Positions 27,039 to 33,890 of a DNA stretch of 47,552 nt are shown here, in pieces. Position 1 is the stretch's first letter, and every line of letters starts with the position of its first letter. The stretch covers positions 1 through 47,552 of the forward strand of contig CAMNQH010000025.1 of the NCBI GenBank assembly GCA_946549035.1, written 5' to 3'. Below the pieces are notes generated by a model that was not told the DNA's origin, did not search any database, and saw only the letters and a list, made by a program, of their open reading frames with translations. The translations under genes were made by a program, and so were the position numbers. This DNA is from an uncultured Lachnospiraceae bacterium (GTDB lineage: Bacteria > Bacillota > Clostridia > Lachnospirales > Lachnospiraceae).

Positions 27039-27506
27039 TTAAAAGTCAAATGCCAGACGGATCAACGCGATCTGCTGTCTTTCAAAGGTCAATTCTGTCT
27101 CATCTTCCAATTCAATGGTAACAGTATCTGAATCATATTTTTTCAAAACCCCATAGAATTCTTTTTCCTTATTTATAGCACGGTAGGTACGGATTTCAAG
27201 CCGCTTGCCCATACTGCGGGCATAATCTTTTTCTTTTTTCAAAGGACGCCCAAGCCCGGGAGAACTCACCTCAAAAATATAAGATTCTTCTATATAGTCC
27301 TGTTCGTCTAAAAGACCGCTCATCCTGCGGCTTACCGCCTCGCAGTCGTCTACAGTGACGCCTCCTTCTTTGTCAATGTAAGCCCGCAGATAATAACTGC
27401 TTCCTTCTTTGACATATTCCACATCCACCAGTTCAAAATTCAGTTCTTCCAAAATGGGCATAAGCAGCTCTTCGGTGCGCTGTTCATATTCTTCTCTTTT
27501 GGTCAT
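27039..27506 (-). CDS. rimP: Ribosome maturation factor RimP
   Basis: RimP helps to assemble the 30S subunit. It has 155 residues; the segment FELVDVEYVKEG, the SSPGLGRPLKKEKDY motif near 80-95 and a C-terminal SH3-like domain are typical. It is the first gene of the long nusA-infB operon, with a good promoter and an attenuator-like hairpin upstream. Confidence 0.96.
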   Translation of the reverse strand: MTKREEYEQRTEELLMPILEELNFELVDVEYVKEGSSYYLRAYIDKEGGVTVDDCEAVSRRMSGLLDEQDYIEESYIFEVSSPGLGRPLKKEKDYARSMGKRLEIRTYRAINKEKEFYGVLKKYDSDTVTIELEDETELTFERQQIALIRLAFDF

Positions 27507-27532
27507 TGTTACACCTTCTTCCTGTCCCTACA

Positions 27533-27564
27533 TAAAATTGAGAGTGGACGTGGCCCACTCTCAA
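27533..27564 (-). terminator. Attenuator-like hairpin in the rimP-nusA leader
   Basis: On the minus strand TTGAGAGTGG pairs perfectly with CCACTCTCAA (10 bp, 7-nt loop), followed by TTTT. It lies between the promoter and the rimP start, so it is in the leader rather than at a gene end. A NusA-dependent leader terminator regulates the B. subtilis nusA operon; the same logic is inferred here. Confidence 0.6.
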
Positions 27565-27590
27565 GTCTATTCTATTCTGTTATCTTACTT

Positions 27591-27619
27591 ATCATAGCAC
27601 TCTTGGGAATATTTTGCAA
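27591..27619 (-). promoter_or_regulatory. Promoter of the rimP-nusA-infB operon
   Basis: TTGCAA (27619-27614), a 17-bp spacer and TATGAT (27596-27591) on the minus strand. The leader is about 78 nt. Confidence 0.85.
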
Positions 27620-27645
27620 GTGTTACCGGGAAATTTCTTTTTTTC

Positions 27646-28725
27646 TTATCTGGCTACAAAACTTCCTTTTAAGGTCGTATAAGACTTCTCTCCCGCTGCT
27701 TTTACATTTACAATCTCATACCGATAAGTTTTTCCATATTTCAGTCTTTTAGTAAGATGCACACTGCATTCATCATCATCCCATTCTACATAAGAAGTGC
27801 GGGAAGCATATTTTTTGCCGGAGCTGTCTTTTATTATAACATAACTGCTGTCCTTGAAAAATACATCCCGGTTAAATTCAAATTCTACTGTAAAGGGGGA
27901 CAAGCCTTCTACATCATAGTGATCATATTCTGCATCCTCCTCATATTCCACATCCTTCACCCGCAAAGCATGGGTTCTTGCCGGAACCTTGACTTTCACG
28001 GTAACTGTCTCATAAGAAGAGGCCCCTCTTGCTTTTACGCCGGAAATCTTTATGGTATACGTTTTTCCATACTTCATATTTTTAATGTAAACTTCACATT
28101 CGTCCTTATCCCGGTCCGTCAAATATCCCTGATAGCTTTTTCCCTGAGCATCCTTTACAGACGTCACTTTAGCATTGCGTCTCCATGTCACTTTGGAAGC
28201 AAACTTAATCTCAATCTCCGTCTGATATTTGTCATAATCATCGTTATCGTCATCCACTTCTACTTTCTTGACTTTTACTTTCCCAGCCTTTTTTGAAGCA
28301 GGAATCTTTGCTTTTAGCGTAAGCTTTCGATACCCTGCAGTTCCCCGCTTTTTTATTCCGTCAATAATAATGGTATAAGCGCGACCTTCTTTTAATCCAT
28401 CGATAGCAATTTCGCAGTCGTCCCCGTCTTTATCCCGAAGATAACCGTCGTAAGATACTCCTTTTTCATCTTTTACAGAAACAACCCGAGCCGTACGTTT
28501 CCAGGTTACTCTATGGGAAAATTTTACTTCCAGCTCCGATACGCCATATTTATCGGCAGCGTCATAGTAAACGCCCCGTACTTTAATAGCATTCCCTTTT
28601 CCCGAGGTTTTGGCCGTGCAGGAAATCTTTACGTCTTTTCCCTGAGCCGTCATTGGCATCATTGTAACCATCATACATAGCAGCGTCAATGTCGCCATAA
28701 AAGTCTTCCACTTTACATTTCTCAT
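27646..28725 (-). CDS. Secreted protein with three Ig-like repeats, function unknown
   Basis: I do not recognise a named family. The 359-residue protein has a signal peptide (1-28, cleavage near TAQG) and then three homologous repeats of about 100 residues (46-145, 148-250, 254-359). Repeats 1 and 2 share the patterns TW+R, V.SVKD..G.SY.GYL.D.D.D.CE, YTI.I.G+K.RG, and end in K+PA; repeat 3 is more divergent. The predicted all-beta pattern fits a bacterial Ig-like fold (SbsA/Big type). Lysine, aspartate and tyrosine are abundant. There is no sortase motif, membrane anchor or catalytic motif. It could be a surface adhesin or a wall-associated protein. It has its own promoter and GGAGGG Shine-Dalgarno. 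Confidence 0.75.
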   Translation of the reverse strand: MRNVKWKTFMATLTLLCMMVTMMPMTAQGKDVKISCTAKTSGKGNAIKVRGVYYDAADKYGVSELEVKFSHRVTWKRTARVVSVKDEKGVSYDGYLRDKDGDDCEIAIDGLKEGRAYTIIIDGIKKRGTAGYRKLTLKAKIPASKKAGKVKVKKVEVDDDNDDYDKYQTEIEIKFASKVTWRRNAKVTSVKDAQGKSYQGYLTDRDKDECEVYIKNMKYGKTYTIKISGVKARGASSYETVTVKVKVPARTHALRVKDVEYEEDAEYDHYDVEGLSPFTVEFEFNRDVFFKDSSYVIIKDSSGKKYASRTSYVEWDDDECSVHLTKRLKYGKTYRYEIVNVKAAGEKSYTTLKGSFVAR

Positions 28726-28873
28726 ATGACATCCCTCCTGTTTTCCGTTGATAATAAAAGTTGAAAGGTTTTAATCATTCCATAAAGGCTTTTCACCTTT
28801 TCGTTTATTGGTTTATTTTGCTGCTAAAAATGTCAAAACGTTATTATAAATCAGTATATTAATTGGTGTTTTC

Positions 28874-28902
28874 ATTATAGCAACCTATAGCCAAAATGTA
28901 AA
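28874..28902 (-). promoter_or_regulatory. Promoter of the Ig-repeat protein gene
   Basis: TTTACA (28902-28897), a 17-bp spacer and TATAAT (28879-28874) on the minus strand. The leader is about 140 nt and I recognise no riboswitch in it. Confidence 0.82.
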
Positions 28903-29073
28903 GTCTTTATTCAATGATCAATGCGCTTGTAACCCAGTATTTGTCCTATGTCTGCTCTTATCTGTTTGCAAATTATCTGCCTTTGCTGAGTAGGGGATAT
29001 TTTTACTGTAACATAATAATCAGAATCACCGATTTAGTCCAACATCATAAACTTAAGAATCTCTACTGCACAT

Positions 29074-30304
29074 TTAGATCACTTTATGAAATATCTTTTT
29101 ATAGCAGATCATGTTAAAAGAAAAATACTCATAATCTTCCCTCAAAAGGAGTATGAGCATTTTTAAAACTATTCTTTTGATTATTTTTATATTTACTGGA
29201 CATATTTTTTCTTCTGATTCCAGAAAAATCTTCAGCATTGCCTCTTTGAAAAGTCCAATCGCCATATTTTCATTCGTGTGCAGAGGATAACTGCCATTTT
29301 CACGCTCGTCACTACGGCCGCTTCGTCTGCACTGTTGCGGATATCTGGACCATATTATATACTAAAACCGGCGCTCAAAAATTCTGGTACACATACACAA
29401 ACGACTTCCCTGTTACGCTCTCAAATTTCATTTCTTTAATGTATGCTATTTCTTTTCACTCTCCCATCTCTGGTAATATATATCTTCCAAATCTCCTGTG
29501 GCGGCCGTATCCGGAAGGTCTGTCACCAGTGCAAGTTCATTTCCGGAAGGAAGCATTGATCTTGAGTTCCTTACCGTTGTTTTTCCTTTCTTTTTCACAT
29601 GTCCATACCGTTTTGAGCGTTTTTTCGTATTTTTTTGCAGACGGGTAGAAGAATATTTTAGAATGACGGTATCATCTATTTACTGCATCTGTTTACGCTC
29701 CTCCTTATAATCATTAGTTGAAAGACGGATCAAATAATGAATGTCTTTCGTTTCCAGAAAATCAATAAACTCTATGGAGGGATAACCGCGGTCAAAAACT
29801 GCAAGAATCGGATGTCTGATCCCCATTTCCCTTAAATGTTTCGTTTTGCCAGATCGTTTTCACTAACAGATATTGTTCTATTTCAATATCCAGATAAAAA
29901 TGATTCAAAATATCATACATCCCACTACCAACGCCCATATCTGGCCCGTTTTGAAATGCTGGTTGCTGCTGTTTCCAAATGTCTCTCCATTTTCTTTTGA
30001 ATTAGGCACTTCTGCTTTACCTCCGTCAATTTCAATCAGCAGACAGCTTTTCCATAATTTCGGTTCATCAAAATGGTAAAAATCCATGAGATAATTACGG
30101 TTCAGATATGGAAAGTTCTCTGGATTCAAACGTTTTCTCTGTTGTAAATACCCCTGTACGGACAACTACATAGGCAAGTCTCCTTTTTCTTTAAAATAGT
30201 TTCTGAGTTCAAATGTGGTTGTAAGTCCTTTTTTGAAAAACAGCAAAACAGTGTGTCTTTTAAAGGCATTATCCTTTTCCTTAAAAAAGTATTTTTCTAT
30301 TTTG
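29074..30304 (-). pseudogene. Decayed IS4-family transposase
   Basis: Pieces of one DDE transposase can be read in order on the minus strand across different frames. From 30304 an N-terminal piece runs to an in-frame TAG at about 30168. The next piece (to 29905) carries DFYHFDEPKL and the first catalytic Asp (LLIEIDGG). A frame change then gives YDILNHFYLDIEIE; further changes lead to PILAVFDRGYPS (second Asp) and later DIYYQRWESEKK (the YxxRWxxE-type segment). The end (NMAIGLFKEA) lies near 29265. At least four frameshifts or stops make it inactive. I cannot define the terminal inverted repeats or target duplication. The 171 bp between 28903 and 29073 hold no gene I can see. Confidence 0.82.
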
Positions 30305-30374
30305 GCTTGCACAATTTATAAGTCCTGGATCAGATAATGATTCGGAAAACTTTTATTCACTTTAGGTGCATGAA

Positions 30375-30656
30375 CTACACAGAATAGATGACAACCAGCA
30401 AAGTAATATCACCATTGAACGCTTCTTCGAGTATTTCATAAATAGGCATCCAGTAAATACCTGTGCTTTCCATAGCGACATGGTAGCAGTTTTGAGAAAC
30501 GATCCAGTTCCGTAAAGCAATCATATCCGGGATTAATGTGGTAAACTCCCGGATTTTAGAGTTTGTCGGCTTACCCAAAGAACCAGTCAGGATACATGCA
30601 ACAATTTTTTCTTTGTGGACATCCAGCCCACAGGAAATTTCCAGAAGGTCTTTCAT
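30375..30656 (-). pseudogene. IS110-family transposase, N-terminal fragment
   Basis: The reading frame from the ATG at 30656 (MKDLLEISCGLDVHKEKIVA) has the N-terminal RuvC-like DEDD domain of IS110 transposases, including GLDVHK and AMESTGIYWMP. Homology stops after about 90 residues and the frame ends 4-5 codons later at 30375, so about three quarters, with the catalytic serine domain, are missing. An AAAGGAG lies before the ATG. The decayed IS4 sequence begins about 70 bp downstream and may have truncated it. Confidence 0.85.
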
Positions 30657-31003
30657 ACAAAGCATCTCCTTTACAATAGAATGGGCAGGAGATTTACCCG
30701 AGGTGATACGGACTTTGCTACTTGTGCTGACCATAAAAGGCGCGACCATATGTTGTGCTCAAGGGCAAAACATTTACGTTGACAAACAGGGTGCAGCTCC
30801 TCCAATGTACGTCCAAACTTAATCTTGCCTAAAACTATTATAAATCAAGACAGAAAGCTAAAACAGTAGTGGAGCCAGGCCCCTATTTTCATTGCAGGCT
30901 GTGATAATCCTTCATGATTCGTTGACATTTCAATAGACTTTATACTCTGGATGTGCTATACTTCTAACTAGCGAGAACATAATCTCCAAAGGGCGTGATA
31001 GAT
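30657..31003. other. Non-coding stretch upstream of the IS110 fragment
   Basis: No gene is supported here. The part adjoining the transposase (30657-30840) should be the former left end of the IS110 element, where related elements encode their guide (bridge) RNA. It contains a repeated TATGGTC on the minus strand, but I cannot fold a convincing bridge RNA. The rest contains a TTGACA (near 30921) without a properly spaced -10, and a TATACT near 30956 as a weak candidate for the small gene at 31081. Confidence 0.4.
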
Positions 31004-31054
31004 ATGGAAACCACCGAATTACTACAAGCCATATCAGATATCACAACTAAATAA
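31004..31054 (+). pseudogene. 16-codon remnant of a paralogue of the next gene
   Basis: The frame encodes METTELLQAISDITTK, then a stop. It matches the N-terminus of the following gene (MSDNELLLAIADIMDKK) in spacing and key residues. It is probably a truncated tandem copy, though a short leader peptide is possible. Confidence 0.5.
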
Positions 31055-31080
31055 CCTCATTACAAAGGGAGTGATATAAA

Positions 31081-31385
31081 ATGAGCGATAACGAATTATT
31101 ACTTGCCATAGCTGATATAATGGACAAAAAAATAAAGTCGGCATTAGGAGCGGAATTACAACCTATAAAAGATGATATACGGGATATGAAACACCGTATG
31201 ACAAACATTGAACTACATCTCGAAAACGTCACTGACAAAACATTCAGCTACTTGCAGAAAATTATGTACCCGCAGCGAAAAGGTATGAAAAAGCTACAGC
31301 ACAGATTGAAGCTATACAAGCCGATATCGAGGTTATAAAAAGCGTAATAAGGGAACATAGTGAAAAGCTACAAAAGATATCATAA
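31081..31385 (+). pseudogene. Small coiled-coil protein gene broken by a single-base deletion
   Basis: The first frame (from ATG at 31081, GGGAGTG upstream) encodes MSDNELLLAIADIMDKK... through LENVTDK, then falls into unrelated sequence. In the +1 frame the text continues as NIQLLAENYVPAAKRYEKA, then a heptad-like QIEAIQADIEVIKSVI, ending at TAA 31385. Restoring one A in the AAAA run at 31237-31240 gives one continuous protein of about 101 residues. It is a helical, probably coiled-coil small protein of unknown function that I associate with Lachnospiraceae accessory regions. No slippery heptamer is present, so decay is more likely than programmed frameshifting. Confidence 0.75.
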
Positions 31386-31492
31386 CTACACCTGTTGCAT
31401 TGCAATAACTATTCATAGAATCTGTTTCAATATAAACCGACGCTGTGACTTTATTCCCTTTCATGGACATACCAAAATGCCACTATTACATA

Positions 31493-31667
31493 TCAAACTT
31501 GATGTTCCAGAATCCATTTCAATAAATCTTCGTATATTTTCTTGCCGTCTGCTACATCAAGTATCCAATCAGCCAATTCCTTTTGTGTATATTTCAATTC
31601 ATATCCATTAATCGCAAGAAAAACCAGCATGGAGCATTAATACCTGTTCCTTCGTCAGGCGTATCAT
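31493..31667 (-). pseudogene. doc: Doc (death-on-curing) toxin with internal deletion
   Basis: The gene starts with ATG at 31667, overlapping the antitoxin stop by 4 bp, and encodes MIRLTKEQVLMLH, a typical Doc N-terminus. At about 31628-31630 the sequence jumps, out of frame, to MLVFLAINGYEL... and continues through a typical Doc C-terminus (LLKWILEHQV) to a TGA at 31493. The middle, including the Fic motif HPFxDGN(K/R) and its catalytic His, is absent. Intact Doc proteins have about 125-130 residues, so roughly 200 bp are lost. In-frame translation stops at codon 20. The toxin cannot be active. Confidence 0.85.
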
Positions 31668-31906
31668 TTTGCCAATACCTCATACGCTTCTCTATTCTGT
31701 GTGATCAGCCGCTTTGATATGCTCATGATATCTTCATCTGATGCGTTAGAATCCTTCTCAGCCTTGCTGAAATCAATAACAAGATACCTTGGCACATTAT
31801 TTTTCAATATTACGGCTGTTCCATGTTTATCCACCAGTCTTGCCACTTTTGAAAAATTTTGGTTTGCCTCTGTAATCGAAACCATTGTATTTGTATCAAT
31901 CTTCAT
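31664..31906 (-). CDS. phd: Phd-type antitoxin
   Basis: This 80-residue protein is a Phd/YefM-family antitoxin: an N-terminal DNA-binding part (TMVSITEANQNFSKVARLVD) with the usual ILKNNVPRYLVID strand, and a C-terminal tail (from about 55) that in the family folds over the Doc toxin. It is intact and has an AGGAG before the ATG and its own promoter. Phd dimers usually repress their own promoter together with Doc. Since its toxin is broken, it is an orphan antitoxin that may still bind DNA or protect against a related toxin elsewhere. Confidence 0.9.
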   Translation of the reverse strand: MKIDTNTMVSITEANQNFSKVARLVDKHGTAVILKNNVPRYLVIDFSKAEKDSNASDEDIMSISKRLITQNREAYEVLAK

Positions 31907-31937
31907 AATAACATATCTCCTAATTATTTTTTAATAT

Positions 31938-31966
31938 AGTATATGCAATTTATAGGATATATTCAA
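31938..31966 (-). promoter_or_regulatory. phd-doc promoter
   Basis: TTGAAT (31966-31961), a 17-bp spacer and TATACT (31943-31938) on the minus strand. An imperfect palindrome (GCGTATATT with AATATATGC, near 31988-32011) lies upstream and could be an operator. Confidence 0.75.
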
Positions 31967-32040
31967 CCTATTTCATCAATAAAGCATATATTCTCTAAAA
32001 TATACGCTACCCTCCGTGGACAAAGGGTATGATTTCCAGA

Positions 32041-32083
32041 CAAAAAGAAAAAGCTGCAAACCATTAAAACCATGGTTTCCAGC
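32041..32083 (-). terminator. Terminator downstream of tRNA-Glu
   Basis: A 12-bp stem with one mismatch (32053-32064 with 32072-32083, 7-nt loop) is followed on the minus strand by TTTTTCTTTTTG. It lies 36 bp after the tRNA 3' end. Confidence 0.78.
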
Positions 32084-32119
32084 ATCTCTTGGGTTGGGCT
32101 ATTCTTTTCAAATAGTCAA

Positions 32120-32191
32120 CAGCTCGTAGGGGAATCGAACCCCTGTTTCCGCCGTGAGAGGGCGGCGTCTTGACCGCTTGACCAACGAGCC
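32120..32191 (-). tRNA. tRNA-Glu (anticodon CTC)
   Basis: The 72-nt sequence folds as a standard cloverleaf: acceptor GGCTCGT with ACGAGCT (a G1-U72 wobble), D-arm GTC/GAC, anticodon stem CCGCC/GGCGG with loop CTCTCAC, and T-arm AGGGG/CCCCT with TTCGATT. The anticodon CTC reads GAG. CCA is not encoded. It has its own promoter and terminator. Confidence 0.95.
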
Positions 32192-32213
32192 ATAACTGAA
32201 CTCAACAATAATT

Positions 32214-32241
32214 ATTATACACATAATTGAAAAAAAATCAA
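32214..32241 (-). promoter_or_regulatory. tRNA-Glu promoter
   Basis: TTGATT (32241-32236), a 16-bp spacer and TATAAT (32219-32214) on the minus strand, about 20 bp before the tRNA 5' end. Confidence 0.75.
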
Positions 32242-32338
32242 GTACTTTTTACAATTTTTTTCAATTTTTTTATTTTTAGGAAAAAGGACATTTTCTTTCA
32301 TCCATTTTCCTGCTTTTTCAGTATAAAAGCGGCGTCCT

Positions 32339-32369
32339 TTATCGGAACTTGCCCTGCAAGCTCCGATAA
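32339..32369 (-). other. Stem-loop at the 3' end of the infC-rpmI-rplT transcript
   Basis: A 13-bp stem with one G-U pair (32339-32351 with 32357-32369, 5-nt loop) begins 24 nt after the rplT stop. No clear T-run follows, so it may be a processing or stabilising structure rather than a simple terminator. Confidence 0.5.
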
Positions 32370-32393
32370 GCCATCTTCCATCTGATAAGCTCC

Positions 32394-32750
32394 TTACGCC
32401 ACCTTGCTCTTTGCCAATTCTGCCAAAGTAGCAAAACCTGCCGCATCATTGACCGCCATATCTGCAAGCATCTTCCGGTTTACTTCTACGCCGGCCAGCT
32501 TTAATCCATGCATAAACTGGCTGTAAGAAATCCCGTTAATTCTTGCTGCTGCGTTAATACGTGCAATCCAGAGCTGACGGAACTGCCTCTTGCGCTCTTT
32601 TCTTCCCTTATAGGAGCTGGCCAGTGCCCGCATTACCGATTGTTTTGCGATCCGATACTGCTTAGAACGCGCTCCACGGTAGCCCTTTGCCAATTTCAAT
32701 ACTCTATTATGCTTCCTTCTGGCGTTCATTCCGCCTTTAATTCTTGCCAT
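32394..32750 (-). CDS. rplT: 50S ribosomal protein L20
   Basis: L20 is a 23S rRNA-binding early assembly protein. The 118 residues include the typical basic N-terminus ([14 protein letters not shown]-like) and the C-terminal half ([20 protein letters not shown]). AGGAGG precedes the ATG. In Bacillus, L20 represses this operon through its leader; a leader of that type is present here. Confidence 0.98.
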   Translation of the reverse strand: MARIKGGMNARRKHNRVLKLAKGYRGARSKQYRIAKQSVMRALASSYKGRKERKRQFRQLWIARINAAARINGISYSQFMHGLKLAGVEVNRKMLADMAVNDAAGFATLAELAKSKVA

Positions 32751-32772
32751 GTCTGTTCCCTCCTATTCTATC

Positions 32773-32970
32773 TTATAAATACGGTAAAACCTTCTTCATG
32801 TTCTTAACATTCGTCTTATCTGTAATTGCAGATTTTCTAAGATTTCTCTTTCTCTTGGGTGACTTCTTTGTTAAGATATGGCTCTTATACGCTTTATTTC
32901 TCTTTAATTTTCCAGTTCCTGTTACTTTAAAACGCTTTGCAGCCGATCTGTTTGTTTTCATTTTTGGCAT
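32773..32970 (-). CDS. rpmI: 50S ribosomal protein L35
   Basis: A 65-residue basic protein beginning [18 protein letters not shown], the L35 signature. It lies 22 bp before rplT and has AAGGAGG upstream. Confidence 0.98.
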   Translation of the reverse strand: MPKMKTNRSAAKRFKVTGTGKLKRNKAYKSHILTKKSPKRKRNLRKSAITDKTNVKNMKKVLPYL

Positions 32971-32995
32971 GTTACATTTCCTCCTTAAGAATCAA

Positions 32996-33502
32996 TCATT
33001 TCTTCTCGGTCAGCACCATACTGATGCTCCGGCCTTCTACCTTCGGTGCCTTTTCCACTGCCGCGATATCTGACAGCTGTTCCGCAAAATCATCTAAGAT
33101 GTGCTTGCTTTTTTGCATATGCGCCATCTCTCTGCCCCGAAACCGCAGCGTAATCTTGACCTTATTGCCCTTGGCAATAAACTTTCTGGCAGCATTGACC
33201 TTTGTATTCAGGTCGTTCTCCTCAATATTGGGAGACAGGCGGATCTCCTTTACTTCAACGATCCTTTGTTTCTTCTTGGCTTCTTTCTCCTTCCGGATCT
33301 GCTCGTATCTGTACTTCCCGTAATCAATAATCTTACATACGGGCGGCTTTGCCGTAGGGGCAATCTTTACCAAATCCAATTCTGCCTCCTGTGCCAGCTT
33401 CAACGCCTCCCTCGAAGACATAATGCCAAGCTGTTCTCCGTCTGCGCCTACAACGCGAACTTCCCTGTCCTTGATTTGTTCATTAATCATTAATCCGCTA
33501 AT
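32996..33502 (-). CDS. infC: Translation initiation factor IF-3, probable AUU start
   Basis: IF-3 checks start codons and prevents premature subunit joining. The protein has the two usual domains (INEQIKDREVRVVG at the start; the C-terminal domain from about residue 90). The first ATG (33490) lies 22 nt after the only good Shine-Dalgarno (GGAGG), too far for normal initiation. Four codons upstream, in frame, an ATT at 33502 lies 10 nt after it and gives (M)SGLMINEQ, the commonly conserved N-terminus. I therefore place the start there. AUU starts in infC are known in E. coli and other bacteria and provide IF-3 autoregulation. It is followed by rpmI and rplT. Confidence 0.9.
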   Translation of the reverse strand: MSGLMINEQIKDREVRVVGADGEQLGIMSSREALKLAQEAELDLVKIAPTAKPPVCKIIDYGKYRYEQIRKEKEAKKKQRIVEVKEIRLSPNIEENDLNTKVNAARKFIAKGNKVKITLRFRGREMAHMQKSKHILDDFAEQLSDIAAVEKAPKVEGRSISMVLTEKK

Positions 33503-33720
33503 GGTCTCTGCACCTCCAAAAAATTATTCATAACTCTATGCCGATAGGGCTTTTGCCATATAAAAACTTCGGAAACAATCTCTATACGACAAAAAAAGTG
33601 GATAGGCAGACTATCCACAATTCATTCTCTGAAAACACAAACTACGTGTCGGAATATAAACCATTAGTCGCTCCATTGCGCTAAGGTGAGAGTGGATACT
33701 CTACTTTGTTTTCTAACAAC
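33503..33720 (-). promoter_or_regulatory. Leader of the infC-rpmI-rplT operon (L20-leader type)
   Basis: The leader of about 215 nt contains a small hairpin (AGAG-TATCCA-CTCT, near 33700-33687), a conserved-looking stretch (CACCTTAGCGCAATGGAGCG) and a terminator. TATCCAC occurs twice (33698-33692 and 33604-33598), and the GTGGATAG between them (33618-33611) can pair with either copy. The nearby pairing forms the terminator, the distant one an antiterminator. This is the architecture of L20-controlled attenuation known for this operon in Firmicutes; control by L20 is inferred. Confidence 0.75.
33591..33618 (-). terminator. Attenuator terminator in the infC leader
   Basis: GTGGATAG (33618-33611) pairs perfectly with CTATCCAC (33605-33598) around a 5-nt loop, followed by seven T residues. 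It lies 90 nt upstream of infC and so ends transcripts before the first gene. Confidence 0.88.
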
Positions 33721-33726
33721 TACTGT

Positions 33727-33755
33727 AGTCTATCATATGTTTTACTATCCGTCAA
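33727..33755 (-). promoter_or_regulatory. Promoter of the infC operon
   Basis: TTGACG (33755-33750), a 17-bp spacer and TAGACT (33732-33727) on the minus strand. Confidence 0.82.
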
Positions 33756-33775
33756 GCATTTTTTCTGCCGTCTCC

Positions 33776-33804
33776 TTGCCTTTCGGCCTTTCACCCTTTA
33801 TAAT
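33776..33804 (+). promoter_or_regulatory. Promoter of the PHP-domain gene
   Basis: TTGCCT, a 17-bp spacer and TATAAT (33799-33804) on the plus strand, back-to-back with the infC promoter and about 80 bp before the gene start. Confidence 0.65.
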
Positions 33805-33890
33805 AAGGCTTATCGAGACTCGCAACGTTGCCTACACGTTACATTTACAAAAGATTTCCCGCTATGACCCAATCTAAGGAGGAATCCCCT

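Noticed and set aside
31230-31245. Programmed frameshift in the small gene at 31081
   Set aside because: Only four A residues and no slippery heptamer or downstream structure; decay in a region of pseudogenes is simpler.
31386-31492. Short minus-strand frame (MSMKGNKVTASVYIET...) downstream of doc
   Set aside because: It has no clear ribosome binding site and soon runs into the antisense of the broken small gene; evidence for a real gene is too weak.
33828-33890. Upstream start for the PHP-domain protein
   Set aside because: The 21 extra residues are not family-like and the strong Shine-Dalgarno serves the ATG at 33891.
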